Of a DNA stretch of 64,000 bases, positions 43,620-55,800 are shown in pieces. The position numbers and the translations under genes were made by a program. This stretch comes from Halomonas alkalicola (lineage in GTDB: Bacteria > Pseudomonadota > Gammaproteobacteria > Pseudomonadales > Halomonadaceae): contig NZ_CP131913.1 of NCBI RefSeq assembly GCF_030704205.1, forward strand, positions 1,860,001 to 1,924,000. The letters run 5' to 3'. Position 1 is the stretch's first letter. Every line of letters begins with the position of its first letter. The notes under the pieces are model-generated. The model was not told where the DNA came from and made no database searches. It saw only the letters and a program-made list of their open reading frames with translations.

Positions 43620-43698
43620 TCTCGCCGGGGAAGTGTTACCTATCGACACGCCCTGGCGGTTCGGGTAACAATCGCAGGTTACTTTCAGCACAGTTACC
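43603..43698. promoter_or_regulatory. Cluster of TGTTACC-type motifs upstream of panBCD
   Basis: Exact TGTTACC occurs at 43603-43609 and 43634-43640 and inverted GGTAACA at 43664-43670. Looser GTTAC forms are at 43678-43682 and 43693-43698. The 43634/43664 pair repeats the inverted arrangement seen upstream of the CrcZ-like RNA, with 23 instead of 37 bases between. This suggests a binding region controlling panB, possibly for CbrB. No -24/-12 promoter was found beside it. Confidence 0.45.
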
Positions 43699-43753
43699 GG
43701 CAGGAGACGCCCTCACCTTGCGCCCCCTGCTGCCACAACGATGAGAGCACGCC

Positions 43754-44545
43754 ATGAAAACCGTCACCCTCAGCACGCTGCAGGCCTTCAAGCGCGCCGG
43801 TGAGTCATTCAGCTGCCTGACCGCCTATGACGCCTCCTTTGCCCGGGCCGCCAGCGACGCCGGCATCGAGGTGCTGCTGGTCGGCGACTCCTTAGGGATG
43901 GTCCTGCAGGGGCACGCCAGCACCCTGCCGGTGACGCTCGAGGAGATCTGCTACCACACCCGCTGCGTGGCCCGCGGCAAGGGCGCGAGCCTGCTGATGG
44001 TCGACCTGCCCTTCATGGGCAATGCCAGCACCGAGCGCCTGCTGGAGAATGCCGGCGAGCTGATGCGCGCCGGCGCCGAGCTGGTCAAGGTCGAGGGTGA
44101 GGCGTGGATGGCCGAGGGCATCCGCGAGCTGACCCGCCGCGGCGTGCCGGTGTGCGCCCACCTGGGCCTCACCCCGCAGACGGTCTACCAGCTGGGCGGC
44201 TACAAGGTGCAGGGCCGCGAGGCCGAGCGCGCCACCCAGATCCTCGAGGACGCCCGCACCCTGGTCGAGGCCGGCGCCTCGGTCATCCTGCTGGAGTGCG
44301 TGCCGGCGAGCCTCGGTCGCGCCATCACCGAGGCACTCGACGTTCCGGTGATCGGCATCGGTGCCGGCCCCGACACCGACGGCCAGATACTGGTGATGCA
44401 CGACATGCACGACGTCACCGCCGGCCGCAAGCCGCGCTTCGTCAAGAACTTCATGGCCGAGGCCGACAACGTCCAGGGCGCCTTCCGGCGCTACCACGAG
44501 GACGTCAAGGCCCGGCGCTTCCCCGCCGAGGAACACTGCTTCTAG
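43754..44545 (+). CDS. panB: Ketopantoate hydroxymethyltransferase PanB
   Basis: 263 residues. First committed step of pantothenate synthesis (alpha-ketoisovalerate to ketopantoate). SCLTAYDASFARAASDAGIEVLLVGDSLGMV, LLMVDLPFMGNAS, KVEGE and AHLGLTPQTVYQLGGYKVQG are family signatures including the metal-binding Asp residues. First of panB-panC-panD; spacing to panC is 12 bases. Confidence 0.97.
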   Translation: MKTVTLSTLQAFKRAGESFSCLTAYDASFARAASDAGIEVLLVGDSLGMVLQGHASTLPVTLEEICYHTRCVARGKGASLLMVDLPFMGNASTERLLENAGELMRAGAELVKVEGEAWMAEGIRELTRRGVPVCAHLGLTPQTVYQLGGYKVQGREAERATQILEDARTLVEAGASVILLECVPASLGRAITEALDVPVIGIGAGPDTDGQILVMHDMHDVTAGRKPRFVKNFMAEADNVQGAFRRYHEDVKARRFPAEEHCF

Positions 44546-44557
44546 CTGGAGCCCGCA

Positions 44558-45406
44558 ATGCGCACCCTCAGAGAGATCCCCGCCCTGCGCGAGGCGCTGG
44601 CGGACGTTCGCCGTCGCGGCGAGCGCATCGCCCTGGTGCCCACCATGGGCAATCTGCACGACGGCCACCTGGCGCTGGTCGCCGCAGCCCGCGAGCGTGC
44701 CGACGTGGTGATCGCCACGATCTTCGTCAACCCCATGCAGTTCGGCCCGAACGAGGACCTCGACGCCTACCCGCGCACCCTCGAGGCGGATCAGGCGGGG
44801 CTCGAGGCGGCCGGCTGCGATCTGCTGTTTGCCCCGGAGGTGAGCACGGTCTACCCGCGCCCCCTGGAGGCGCAGACCCGCATCGCGGTCCCCGAGGTCA
44901 CCGAGGGGCTGTGCGGTGGCTCGCGCCCCGGCCATTTCGACGGCGTCACCACCATCGTCGGCATGCTCTTCAACCTGGTGCAGCCCGACTTCGCCTGCTT
45001 CGGCGAGAAGGACTACCAGCAGCTGGCGGTGATCCGCCGCATGGTGGCCGACCTGCACTTCCCCATCGAGATCGTCGGCGTGCCCATCGTGCGCGCCGAG
45101 GACGGCCTCGCGCTCTCTTCGCGCAACGGCTACCTGAGCGCCGAGCAGCGCGCGGTGGCCCCACGGCTCTATCAGACCCTGGGCGAGCTGCGCGAGGCCC
45201 TGGAGGCCGGCGAGGCGACCGGGCCGACCCTGGCGCGTGGGTATGCCCGCCTGCAGCAGGCCGGCTTCGCGCCGGACTATCTCGAGCTGCGCGCCGCCGA
45301 CCTGGGCCCCGTCACGCCCACCACCCGCGAGGCCGTGCTGCTGGCGGCCGCCCGGCTTGGCGCCACGCGCCTGATCGACAACCTGACCCTGACCCTGCCG
45401 CGCTGA
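44558..45406 (+). CDS. panC: Pantothenate synthetase PanC
   Basis: 282 residues. ATP-dependent ligation of pantoate and beta-alanine. [15 protein letters not shown] is the HIGH-type nucleotide site, [13 protein letters not shown] and [14 protein letters not shown] bind pantoate, and SSRNGYL is the KMSKS-like motif. It sits between panB and panD, whose product supplies beta-alanine. Confidence 0.97.
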   Translation: MRTLREIPALREALADVRRRGERIALVPTMGNLHDGHLALVAAARERADVVIATIFVNPMQFGPNEDLDAYPRTLEADQAGLEAAGCDLLFAPEVSTVYPRPLEAQTRIAVPEVTEGLCGGSRPGHFDGVTTIVGMLFNLVQPDFACFGEKDYQQLAVIRRMVADLHFPIEIVGVPIVRAEDGLALSSRNGYLSAEQRAVAPRLYQTLGELREALEAGEATGPTLARGYARLQQAGFAPDYLELRAADLGPVTPTTREAVLLAAARLGATRLIDNLTLTLPR

Positions 45407-45434
45407 GGCAGCCTACCCGGAGGACCCCACGTCC

Positions 45435-45815
45435 ATGTTCACCATCATGCTCAAGGCCAAGCTGCACATGGCCCGCGTTACCCACGCCGTGCTCAACTAC
45501 GAGGGCTCCTGCGCCATCGACGGCGAGCTCCTCGACATGTCCGGCATCCGCGAGAATGAGCAGATCCAGATCTACAACGTCGAGAACGGGCAGCGCTTCA
45601 CCACTTACGCCATTCGCGCCGAGGAGGGCTCCCGGGTGATCTCCATCAACGGCGCCGCCGCCCACCTGGCCGGCCCCGGTGATCGCGTGATCATCTGCAG
45701 CTACGCCCACTACAGCGAAGCGGAGCTCGAGAACCACCAGCCGGCGCTGGTCTACCTGCAGGAAGGCAACACGGTCAGCCATACCAGCCACGCCATCCCG
45801 GTACAGATGGCCTGA
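45435..45815 (+). CDS. panD: Aspartate 1-decarboxylase PanD (pro-enzyme)
   Basis: 126 residues. Makes beta-alanine from aspartate with a pyruvoyl group formed by self-cleavage. The cleavage site is Gly24-Ser25 in [10 protein letters not shown], and Lys9 and Tyr residues of the active site are in place. The E. coli-type sequence is the kind that needs PanM for cleavage; a PanM-like gene is at 3016-3462. A GC-rich hairpin lies after the stop (45831-45854) without a T tract. Confidence 0.97.
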   Translation: MFTIMLKAKLHMARVTHAVLNYEGSCAIDGELLDMSGIRENEQIQIYNVENGQRFTTYAIRAEEGSRVISINGAAAHLAGPGDRVIICSYAHYSEAELENHQPALVYLQEGNTVSHTSHAIPVQMA

Positions 45816-46041
45816 TCATGCCCCAGGGCCGCGGCCGGCAACCACGCCGGCCGCCCCGCCCGTCCCCGGACGCCATTCACCGGCGTCCCCCCCCCTCCTC
45901 GCTCCGCGCTTTCTCCCCCTGCGCCCATGGAAGCATTGCCGCGGCGCACAAGAGTCACCTATGCTGGACTGACCCGGCCCTGCCCCGTTGCTGAGCGGCA
46001 CGGCCGCAAGCCCGTCGTCTACCATTCAGGAGAACTCTCCC

Positions 46042-47217
<1,176 letters not shown>

Positions 47218-47355
47218 GCGCACACTGCGGCACGAGCGGCGCCGGAGGCAGGTCGCAGAGGGGGTCCTACGCCAGGGATGGCGTCGGTAGCGCCCAAGGA
47301 CGGGTTCACAGCGCCCCCTCGAGACCTGTCGCCGGACAAGCCGCGGACCAAAAAG

Positions 47356-47391
47356 AAACCGCCCCCGCAGCATGGCTGCGGGGGCGGTTTT
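47356..47391. terminator. Bidirectional terminator between thiolase and pnp
   Basis: A perfect 15-bp stem (aaaccgcccccgcag/ctgcgggggcggttt) around loop catgg is flanked by A residues on the left and T residues on the right. It can serve both converging genes. Confidence 0.9.
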
Positions 47392-47414
47392 CGTTGCGGC
47401 TGGGCGCTTGGCGC

Positions 47415-49550
47415 TTAGAGCACGGGCTCGGCGGCTGCCTCGGCCTCGAAGGCCGCCTTCTCTTCCGGGGTGATCTCCTTGATGGTGAGCTTCACCCGGT
47501 TGCGGTTGTCGATGTCGAGCACCTTGACCACCACCTCGTCACCCTCGTTGAGGAAGTCACGCACGTCGTTGACCCGCTCCGGCACGATCTGGGAGATGTG
47601 CACCAGGCCGTCGGTGCCCGGCATGATGTTGACGAAGGCGCCGAAGTCGGCGATGCGTACCACCTTGCCGCGGTAGAGCTTGCCGATCTCCGCCTCGGCG
47701 GTGATCGCCAGGACGGTGTCGATGGCCGCCTTGGCCGCCTTCTTGTCCTCGGCGTAGATGCGCACGGTGCCGTCGTCGTCCAGATCAATGGAGGCGCCGG
47801 TATCCTCGCAGATCTTGCGGATGGTGGAGCCGCCCTTGCCGATGACGTCGCGGATCTTCTCCGGGTCGATCTTGATGGTGGCCATGGAGGGCGCATTCTC
47901 GGAGACCTCGGCGCGGCTCTGGCCGATCACGGCGTTCATCTGCTCGAGGATGCTCAGGCGGGCCTCCAGGGCCTGCTGGAGCGCCTGCTCCATGATCTCC
48001 TCGTTGATGCCCTCGATCTTGATGTCCATCTGCAGGGCGGTGACGCCCTCGCTGGTGCCGGCCACCTTGAAGTCCATGTCGCCGAGGTGGTCCTCGTCGC
48101 CCAGGATGTCGGTGAGCACGGCAAAGCCGTCGTCATCCTTCACCAGGCCCATGGCGATGCCCGCCACCGGCGCCTTCATCGGCACGCCGGCGTCCATCAG
48201 CGCCAGGGAGGCGCCGCACACGGACGCCATGGAGCTGGAGCCGTTGGACTCGGTGATCTCGGAGACCACGCGGATGGTGTAGGGGAACTCGGCATCGTCG
48301 GGCAGCATGGCCTGCACGCCCCGGCGCGCCAGGCGGCCGTGGCCGATCTCGCGACGCTTGGGGCCGCCCATGAAGCCCGCCTCGCCCACGCTGTAGGGGG
48401 GGAAGTTGTAGTGGAGCATGAAGCGGTCCTTGCGCTCCCCTTCCAGAGACTCGATCAGCTGGGAGTCGCGCAGGGTGCCGAGGGTCGCCACCACGATGGC
48501 CTGGGTCTCGCCCCGGGTGAAGATCGCCGAACCGTGGGTCTTGGGCAGGCTGCCCACCTCGATGGCCAAGGGACGCACCGTCTTGTGGTCGCGGCCGTCG
48601 ATGCGCGGCTCGCCCTTGACCACCCGGGAGCGCACCACGCGCTTCTCGAGGCCGGCAAAAGCGCCCTTGACCTCCTCGGCGTCGAATTTGCCCTCTTCCT
48701 CACCGGCCAGCTGCTCGACGGCCTCGGCCTTGAGGGCGGAGAGCGCATCCTGGCGGGCCATCTTGTCGGTGATGCGGTAGGCCTCACCCACCCTGGCCTC
48801 GAAGGCGCCGGCCACGGCGGCCTTGAGCTCGGTGTTCTCCGCCGGGGCCTGCCACTCCCACTTGGGCTTGCCCGCCTCGGCGGTCAGCTCGTTGATGGCC
48901 TGGATGGCCACCTGCATCTCCTGGTGACCGTAGAGCACGGCGCCCAGCATCTCGTCCTCGAGCAGCTCGTCGGCCTCGGACTCCACCATCAGCACCGCTT
49001 TCTCGGTGCCGGCCACCACCATGTTGAGCTCGGAGCCGGCGAGCTCCTCGACGGTGGGGTTGAGGAAGTAGCCCTTCTCCTCGTCGAAGCCGACGCGGGC
49101 CGCGGCGATGGGGCCGTTGAAGGGCACCCCGGAGATGGCCAGGGCCGCGGAGGTGCCGAGCATGGCAGCGATGTCCGGGTCATGGTTGCGGTCGGTGGAG
49201 AGCACCGAGCAGACTACCTGCACCTCGTTCATGAAGCCCTTGGGGAAGAGCGGGCGGATCGGGCGATCGATCAGCCGCGAGGTGAGGGTCTCCTTCTCGG
49301 TGGGACGCCCCTCGCGCTTGAAGAAGCCGCCGGGAATCTTGCCGACCGCATAGGTCTTCTCCTGGTAGTGCACGGAGAGCGGGAAGAACGGCTGGTTGGG
49401 GTTGGCTTCCTTGCGGGCCACCACGGTGCAGAGCACCACGGTGTCGTCCATGGTGACCATGACGGCACCGGAGGCCTGGCGGGCGATGCGCCCGGTTTCC
49501 AGGGTGACGGCGCTGCGACCGTACTGAAATGTCTTCTTGACCGGATTCAC
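47415..49550 (-). CDS. pnp: Polynucleotide phosphorylase PNPase
   Basis: 711 residues, exactly the E. coli length. 3'-5' phosphorolytic exoribonuclease of the degradosome. Two RNase PH domains ([28 protein letters not shown] region), an alpha-helical middle, a KH domain ([24 protein letters not shown]) and an S1 domain ([21 protein letters not shown]). The start is a GTG at 49550 (read [11 protein letters not shown]) with a strong aaggaag ribosome site. An upstream ATG would add 19 unrelated residues. A non-ATG start is usual for this autoregulated gene. Confidence 0.96.
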   Translation of the reverse strand: MNPVKKTFQYGRSAVTLETGRIARQASGAVMVTMDDTVVLCTVVARKEANPNQPFFPLSVHYQEKTYAVGKIPGGFFKREGRPTEKETLTSRLIDRPIRPLFPKGFMNEVQVVCSVLSTDRNHDPDIAAMLGTSAALAISGVPFNGPIAAARVGFDEEKGYFLNPTVEELAGSELNMVVAGTEKAVLMVESEADELLEDEMLGAVLYGHQEMQVAIQAINELTAEAGKPKWEWQAPAENTELKAAVAGAFEARVGEAYRITDKMARQDALSALKAEAVEQLAGEEEGKFDAEEVKGAFAGLEKRVVRSRVVKGEPRIDGRDHKTVRPLAIEVGSLPKTHGSAIFTRGETQAIVVATLGTLRDSQLIESLEGERKDRFMLHYNFPPYSVGEAGFMGGPKRREIGHGRLARRGVQAMLPDDAEFPYTIRVVSEITESNGSSSMASVCGASLALMDAGVPMKAPVAGIAMGLVKDDDGFAVLTDILGDEDHLGDMDFKVAGTSEGVTALQMDIKIEGINEEIMEQALQQALEARLSILEQMNAVIGQSRAEVSENAPSMATIKIDPEKIRDVIGKGGSTIRKICEDTGASIDLDDDGTVRIYAEDKKAAKAAIDTVLAITAEAEIGKLYRGKVVRIADFGAFVNIMPGTDGLVHISQIVPERVNDVRDFLNEGDEVVVKVLDIDNRNRVKLTIKEITPEEKAAFEAEAAAEPVL

Positions 49551-49699
49551 GGCGACTTCCTTCCTATCTACTTTTCTGTGTTGGGGTCGTTTTGACTCGG
49601 CGACCATTTTAGGGGTTGACGCGCCCCGCGGCCACCGGATGGCGACATTTCCTCGGCCCCTCCCAACTACCCACCCCTGGCGCCCCTGCTCAAACGCTA

Positions 49700-49740
49700 A
49701 AGAAACAAAACGGGTAGCCCCCGAAGGAAGCTACCCGTTT
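49700..49740 (-). terminator. Terminator of rpsO
   Basis: On the minus strand aaacgggtag pairs with ctacccgttt across a loop holding ttccttcggggg, followed by ttttgttt. It lies in the 349-base gap between rpsO and pnp, which also holds a large palindromic element and no gene. Confidence 0.85.
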
Positions 49741-49753
49741 GAAGAAAAGGAGG

Positions 49754-49890
49754 ATTTCGCGTTGCGAGCGATGAGAGGCTGGTTGCCGCCGGAGCGCAGG
49801 AACCGGAGTGTAGCTCGCTACATGAGGAGGGCGATCGGGCCGGCGCACCGGCACCGCCGGCAGCCAGGATATCGAGCGCAGCAGCGAAAT
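49754..49890. repeat. 137-base imperfect palindromic element between rpsO and pnp
   Basis: Ends atttcgc (49754-49760) and gcgaaat (49884-49890) are inverted. Inside, the left arm gttgc-gagcgat and ggctggttgccgcc are mirrored by atcgagcgcagc and ggcagcc on the right. The centre is the palindrome tgtagctcgctaca. It is probably a dispersed intergenic repeat; copies elsewhere cannot be tested here. Confidence 0.5.
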
Positions 49891-49899
49891 ACCCTTTTC

Positions 49900-50169
49900 T
49901 TAGCGGCGCAGGCCGAGACGCTGGATCAGTGCCTGATAGCGCTCGAAGTCCTTGCGCTTCAGGTAGTCAAGCAGCTTGCGGCGCTGGTTGACCATGCGGA
50001 TCAGGCCACGACGGGAGTGGTGATCCTGCTTGTTGGTCTTGAAGTGGTCCTGCAGGCCATCGATGTTGGCGCTCAGCAGGGCTACCTGCACTTCGGGGGA
50101 ACCGGTGTCGTTCTCGCCGCGACCAAATTCGCTGACGATTGCGGACTTCTGCTCGGCTGTCAGTGCCAT
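49900..50169 (-). CDS. rpsO: Ribosomal protein S15
   Basis: 89 residues, standard length. It binds the central domain of 16S rRNA early in 30S assembly. [52 protein letters not shown] and the C-terminal [12 protein letters not shown] are conserved. It lies between truB and pnp, the gene order of E. coli. Confidence 0.99.
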   Translation of the reverse strand: MALTAEQKSAIVSEFGRGENDTGSPEVQVALLSANIDGLQDHFKTNKQDHHSRRGLIRMVNQRRKLLDYLKRKDFERYQALIQRLGLRR

Positions 50170-50248
50170 CTGTCTCTCCAGTAAGCAATATGCCTGAATG
50201 ATGAGTGTGTGAGACCACGCATATTTGCAGTCTCGGGCGTTTCTCCCT

Positions 50249-51166
50249 TCAATCGGCCGCAGTGCTCAGCAGCCGTTTCGGCGCCACCTCCTGTGGCGCC
50301 GTTACCGCGCCGAGGCCCAGGAAGGCCCCGTCGCAGTAGAGTCTTGCCGTCTCGCCGGTGGCGATGCCCGAGGCATCGACACGAGCCGCCTGACCCAGGG
50401 TCAGGCGAGCGGCCGCCGAGGCGTCCAGCTCGAGTCGCGGCAGGTGCGCGACCAGCACGTCGACGGGCAGCAGCGTCGCCTCGCGGGCAGCCTGATCGGG
50501 CAGCGCCTCCAGGGCCTCGAGGGTCAGCATGCCCTGCGCGGTGAAGGGGCCGGTCGCCAGGCGCCGCAGCGCGCTGATATGCGCGCCGGTGCCCAGGGCC
50601 CGACCGATGTCCTCGGCCAGGGTGCGCACATAGGTGCCCTTGCTGACCTTCACCTCGAGCTCGAAGGCCTCGCCCTCGAAGGCGAGAAGCCGGGCATCAT
50701 ACACCGCCACGCGCCGCGCTGCACGCTCGATCGTCTTGCCCTCGCGGGCCAGCTCATAGAGCTTGCGCCCCTGATGCTTGAGCGCCGAGTACATCGGCGG
50801 CACCTGCTCGATCTCGCCGTGGAAGCGCTCGAGCACGCCCTCCACGTCGGCCGCGGTGAGCGGCGGCACCGCACAGCGTTCGACCACCTCGCCCTCGGCG
50901 TCGCCGGTGTCGGTCACCGCGCCCAGTTCGACCCGGGTGCGGTAGACCTTGTCGGCGGCCAGCAGGTGGGCGGAAAACTTGGTCGCCTCACCGAAGCAGA
51001 CCGGCAGCAGCCCGGTGGCCATGGGGTCCAGGGTGCCGGTATGACCGGCCTTCTGGGCCTGGAACAGCCGCCGGGCACGCTGCAGGGCGTGGTTGCTGGA
51101 GAGGCCCTTGGGCTTGTCCAGCAGCAGCACCCCGTTGACCGGCAGGCCGCGACGCCGACGCGCCAT
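50249..51166 (-). CDS. truB: tRNA pseudouridine-55 synthase TruB
   Basis: 305 residues. Makes pseudouridine 55 in the T loop of tRNAs. [48 protein letters not shown] (catalytic Asp) and [14 protein letters not shown] are present, with a C-terminal PUA-like part. The start ATG shares one base with the rbfA stop (TGATG), indicating coupling. Confidence 0.97.
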   Translation of the reverse strand: MARRRRGLPVNGVLLLDKPKGLSSNHALQRARRLFQAQKAGHTGTLDPMATGLLPVCFGEATKFSAHLLAADKVYRTRVELGAVTDTGDAEGEVVERCAVPPLTAADVEGVLERFHGEIEQVPPMYSALKHQGRKLYELAREGKTIERAARRVAVYDARLLAFEGEAFELEVKVSKGTYVRTLAEDIGRALGTGAHISALRRLATGPFTAQGMLTLEALEALPDQAAREATLLPVDVLVAHLPRLELDASAAARLTLGQAARVDASGIATGETARLYCDGAFLGLGAVTAPQEVAPKRLLSTAAD

Positions 51167-51606
51167 CAGTCGCGCCCGCTGTCGCTGCCGGATTCACCAT
51201 CGCCGCGCGGCTCGGCGCCCTCGTCACCGCTCTCGTCACCGCTGCGGGAGCGGTCGCTGGCGACCGCCTCCTGGATCAGCGAGGAGAGCCGCTGGCCCCG
51301 CACCACGCTCTCGTCGTAGTGGAAGCGCAGCTCCGGCACGTGGCGCAGCTTGATGCGCCGCGCGACCTGGCCACGCAGGAAACCCGCGGCCTGCTTGAGA
51401 ACCTTGAGGTTCTCCTTGATCCGCTCCGGGGTGTCCTCGCCCAGCAGGGTCACGTGGACGTCGGCGTAGCCGAGGTCACGGCTGACCTCGACGCCGCTGA
51501 CCGTCACCATGCCCAGGCGCGGGTCCTTGACCTCGCGCTGGATGAGTACCGCCAGCTCCTTCTGGAGCTGGTCGGCCACCCGGTCGGTTCGCTTGAACTC
51601 GCGCAT
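51166..51606 (-). CDS. rbfA: 30S ribosome-binding factor RbfA
   Basis: 146 residues. KH-like fold factor for late 30S maturation and cold growth. REFKRTDRVADQLQKELAVLIQREVKDPRLG is the family start and RGQVARRIKLRHVPELRFHYDESV the core motif. The C-terminal tail is acidic and serine-rich (SRSGDESGDEGAEPRGDGESG), longer than in E. coli. It follows infB closely. Confidence 0.96.
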   Translation of the reverse strand: MREFKRTDRVADQLQKELAVLIQREVKDPRLGMVTVSGVEVSRDLGYADVHVTLLGEDTPERIKENLKVLKQAAGFLRGQVARRIKLRHVPELRFHYDESVVRGQRLSSLIQEAVASDRSRSGDESGDEGAEPRGDGESGSDSGRD

Positions 51607-51624
51607 GAACGACTCCTCGAGCCC

Positions 51625-54136
51625 TTAGAGGGTCCGCTCGACCTTGACCTGATCGAAGACCTCGATCTTGTCGCCGACCTGGACATCGTTGTAGTTCTTC
51701 ACGCCGATGCCGCACTCCATGCCGTTGCGCACTTCCTGGACGTCGTCCTTGAAGCGGCGCAGCGACTCGAGCTCGCCCTCGTAGATCACCACGTTGTCGC
51801 GCAGCACGCGGATCTTCTTGTTACGGAAGACGCTGCCCTCGACCACCATGCAGCCGGCCGGCCACGGCGCCGATCTTGGGCGCGCGGAAGACGTCACGGA
51901 CCTCGGCCACGCCGACGATCTCTTCCTTCCACTCCGGCGCCAGCATGCCGCTCATCGCCTGCTTGACCTCGTCGATCAGCTGGTAGATGACGCTGTAGTA
52001 GCGCAGATCCAGGCCTTCACGCTCGATGATCTCGCGGGCTGCGGCGTCGGCACGCACGTTGAAGCCGACCACGATGGCCTCGGAGGCCAGCGCCAGGTTG
52101 GCGTCGGTGCCGGTGATGCCGCCCACCCCGGAGGAGACCACGGCCACCTGCACCTCGTCGGTGGAGAGCTCTTCCAGCGCGCCCTTGATCGCTTCCAGGG
52201 AGCCCTGGACGTCGGCCTTGAGCACGATATTGACCTTGGCGACTTCGTCCTGGCCCATCTGGCTGAACATATTCTCCAGCTTGGCCTTCTGCTGGCGAGC
52301 CAGGCGCACCTCGCGGTACTTGCCCTGACGGAAGTTGGCGACCTCGCGGGCCTTCTTCTCGTCGGCCACCACCATGAAGTCGTCACCGGCGTCCGGGGTG
52401 CCGTCGAGGCCCTGGATCTCCACGGGCATCGAGGGACCGGCCGTGTCGACCTGCTGGCCCAGCTCGTTGGTCAGCGCGCGTACGCGGCCATAGTGCAGGC
52501 CGGCCAGCACGATGTCGCCCTTCTTCAGGGTACCGTTCTGGACCAGCACGGTAGCCACCGGGCCGCGGCCCTTGTCCAGGCGGGACTCGACCACCACGCC
52601 CTTGCCGGGCGCTGCCGGCACGGCCTTGAGCTCGAGCACCTCGGAGACCAGCTGGATCGCCTCCAGCAGGTCCTCGATGCCTTCACCGCTCTTGGCCGAG
52701 ACGTGGACGAACTGGGTGTCGCCGCCCCACTCCTCGGAGATCACGCCGTGCTGTGAAAGCTCGTTCTTGACCCGATCCGGATCGGCCGCCGGCTTGTCGA
52801 TCTTGTTGACCGCCACCACCATGGGCACATCGGCCGCCTTGGAGTGCTCGATCGCCTCGATGGTCTGGGGCATCACGCCGTCGTCGGCGGCCACCACCAG
52901 GATGACCACGTCGGTGGCCTTGGCGCCACGGGCACGCATGGCGGTGAACGCCGCGTGGCCGGGGGTATCCAGGAAGGTCACGCCACCGTGCTCGTCCTCG
53001 ACGTGGTAGGCGCCGATGTGCTGGGTGATACCGCCGGCTTCACCGGTGGCCACCTTGGCCTTGCGGATATAGTCGAGCAGCGAGGTCTTGCCGTGGTCGA
53101 CGTGGCCCATCACGGTGACCACCGGCGAGCGGGTGATCTCCTCGCCCTCGTAGGAGATGCCTTCGAGCATTTCGGTCTCGAGGGCGTCGTCCTTGATCAG
53201 CTTGGGCTTGTGGCCCATCTCCTCGACCACGATGGCCGCGGTGTCCTGATCGATGGTCTGGTTGATGGTCACCGCCGCGCCCATGGTGAACATGGCCTTG
53301 ATGACCTCGTTCGCCTTGATCGACATCTTGTCGGCCAGGTCGGCGACGCTGATCGACTCGGGGATGGAGACCTCGCGGACGATCGGCTGGGTCGGCTTCT
53401 GGAAACCGTGCTTGCCGCCCCCCTGAGTGCCACCACGACGGCCGCCGCGGCGCTCGGCGCGCTTGGCCTTCTTGGCACCGCCACGCCGACGCTCGTCGCG
53501 ATCATCGTCGTCGCGCTCATGGCGCCCCTTCTTGGCGGCGGCCTTCTTGGGCGGCGCGGTGCGGCGGTCGGTACGGCCTTCCTTGGGCGGCGCGGGCGGC
53601 TCGTCGCCGGCCGGCTGCTCCACCAGCTCGGGCACCGGGATCTGCGGCTCGGCCTCGGCCTTCTCGGCCTCGAGCTTGGCCGCGGCCTCGCGGGCGGCCT
53701 CATCGGCGGCGCGGGTCTTGGCGGCTTCGGCCTCGCGGGCCTCCTGCTCGGCCTGGGCCTGCTGGGAGTCGGCCATGTCACCGACCAGCTGGCGCGGCCC
53801 GGTCTCCTCGACCGGCTCCGGCGCGACCTCTTCATCGGCCCGCTTGACGTAGGTACGCTTCTTGCGCACCTGCACCTCGATGGTCTTGCCGCGCTCGCCG
53901 GTGTTGATGCGCGTACGCGTCTTGCGCGTCGGGGTGATGCGGTTCTTCGGCGCCGCGGCGCTGGTGCCCCCACCGTGACTCTTGGTGAGGTAGTCCAGCA
54001 GCTGGCGCTTGTCCTCTTCGGACACCGCATCGCCTTCGGTCTTGTGGCCGAGACCGGCCTCTTTCATCTGTTCCAGCAGACGAGGCACGTCGCGCCCCAC
54101 CTTCGCTGCAAAATCCTTAACGGTCATCTCTGACAT
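51625..54136 (-). CDS. infB: Translation initiation factor IF-2, frame broken near the C-terminus
   Basis: Brings fMet-tRNA to the 30S subunit. N-terminal IF2_N domain ([20 protein letters not shown]), a long charged Lys/Glu/Ala linker, then the GTPase domain with [22 protein letters not shown] and NKIDKP. Near 51851-51863 the frame changes: KIGAVAG should continue [19 protein letters not shown], which is found one frame over and runs to a TAA at 51625. The sequence ggccggccggctgc has one four-base unit too many; removing it gives a protein of 835 residues. IF-2 is essential, so an error in the sequence is likely. Confidence 0.88.
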
Positions 54137-54237
54137 TACGACCCTCCTGAGCCCGTGACCCCAATTCTTCGCTTCGAATCCTCTCGCCCGGTCTCTGGTT
54201 ACCGGGCATGGCGCCTGTCACGCCAATCGCCTTCGAG

Positions 54238-55728
54238 CTATTCGTTTTCAAACCAGGGCGCACGGGCAGTCATGATCAATGCCGCGGCGCGCTCCTCGTC
54301 CATCCCCTCGATGTCCAGCAGGTCATCGACGGACTGCTCGGCAAGATCCCCCATGGTGGCGATCCCGCGGCTGGCCAGGATGAAGGCCAGGTGGCGCTCC
54401 ATGCCGTCCATCTCCAGCAGGTCCTCGGCCGGCTGTGCGCCGTCGAGCTCCTCCTCGGAGGCGATGGCCAGGTTGAGCAGCTCGTCCTTGGCGCGGGCGC
54501 GCAGCTCCTCGACGATCTCCTCGTCGAATTCCTCGATCTCGAGCATCTCCTCGACCGGTACGTAGGCGATCTCCTCCAGGGAGGTGAAGCCCTCCTCCAC
54601 CAGCAGGCGCGCGACGTCATCGTCGATGTCCAGGTGCTGGATGAAGTGCTCGACCAGGCTGTCGATCTCCTGGTCGCGCTTGGCCTCGGCATCCGCCTCG
54701 GTCATGACGTTGATCCGCCAGCCGGTCAGCTCGGAGGCCAGGCGCACGTTCTGGCCGCTGCGGCCGATGGCCTGGGCCAGGTTGTCCTCGGCCACCGCCA
54801 CGTCCATGGCGTGGGCATCCTCGTCCACCAGGATGGAGGCGACGTCCGCCGGCGCCATGGCGTTGATCACCAGCTGGGCGGGGTTGTCGTCCCACAGCAC
54901 GATGTCGACGCGCTCGTTCTGCAGCTCCGAGGAGACCGCCTGGACGCGGGAGCCGCGCATGCCCACGCAGGCGCCGACCGGATCGATGCGCCGGTCGTTG
55001 GTCTTCACGGCGATCTTGGCCCGGGAGCCCGGATCACGGGCGGCGCCCTTGATCTCGATGAGCTGCTCGGCGATCTCCGGCACCTCGATGCTGAACAGCT
55101 CGATGATCAGCTCCGGGCAGGTGCGCGACAGGATCAACTGGGCGCCGCGCGCCTCGGGATCCACCTTGACCAGCAGGGCGCGCACTCGCTCGTTCATGCG
55201 ATAGCGCTCGCCGGGGATCATCTCGCTGCGCGGCAGGAACGCCTCGGCGTTCTCGCCCAGGTCGATGATCAGGCCGTCGCGGGTGGTCTTCTTGACGATG
55301 CCGGAGACCAGCTCGCCCTCGCGCTCGGCGTAGAGGCGCACCACTTCGGCCCGCTCGGCCTCGCGCACCTTCTGCACGATCACCTGCTTGGCGGTCTGGG
55401 CGGCGATGCGGCCGAAGTCGGCGTTCTCGATCTTCTCCTCGACCACATCGCCCAGCGCCAGGGGCGGGTCGCGACGCTCGGCGAAGGAGAGCTTGATCTC
55501 GTGGTCGGGGCCATCGAAGTCGTCGTCTTCCACCACCGTCCAGCGGCGGAAGGTCTCGTACTCACCGGTACGACGATTGATATGCACCCGCACGCTGGCC
55601 TCTTCATCCTCGAAGCGCTTGCGGGATGCGCTGGCCAGGGCCGCCTCGACGGCCTCGAAGATCACCTCGCGGGGAACTCCCTTCTCGTTGGAGATCGCGT
55701 CAACGACCGCCAGAATCTCTTTGCTCAT
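54238..55728 (-). CDS. nusA: Transcription termination/antitermination protein NusA
   Basis: 496 residues. N-terminal RNA-polymerase-binding domain (residues 1-130), S1 domain ([26 protein letters not shown]), two KH domains ([32 protein letters not shown]) and two acidic C-terminal repeats, as in E. coli. It acts with NusB/NusE at boxA sites such as those in the rRNA operon here. Second gene of rimP-nusA-infB. Confidence 0.97.
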   Translation of the reverse strand: MSKEILAVVDAISNEKGVPREVIFEAVEAALASASRKRFEDEEASVRVHINRRTGEYETFRRWTVVEDDDFDGPDHEIKLSFAERRDPPLALGDVVEEKIENADFGRIAAQTAKQVIVQKVREAERAEVVRLYAEREGELVSGIVKKTTRDGLIIDLGENAEAFLPRSEMIPGERYRMNERVRALLVKVDPEARGAQLILSRTCPELIIELFSIEVPEIAEQLIEIKGAARDPGSRAKIAVKTNDRRIDPVGACVGMRGSRVQAVSSELQNERVDIVLWDDNPAQLVINAMAPADVASILVDEDAHAMDVAVAEDNLAQAIGRSGQNVRLASELTGWRINVMTEADAEAKRDQEIDSLVEHFIQHLDIDDDVARLLVEEGFTSLEEIAYVPVEEMLEIEEFDEEIVEELRARAKDELLNLAIASEEELDGAQPAEDLLEMDGMERHLAFILASRGIATMGDLAEQSVDDLLDIEGMDEERAAALIMTARAPWFENE

Positions 55729-55800
55729 GCCATTGCCTCGCCAGAAAACCTGTCCTCGAGCATCATGCTCATTGCCCCGTGCCGACCGGCAGCCTGATGG

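Noticed and set aside
43699..43753. Possible sigma54 promoter in front of panB
   Set aside because: No GG-N10-GC arrangement is present between the TGTTACC cluster and the panB start.
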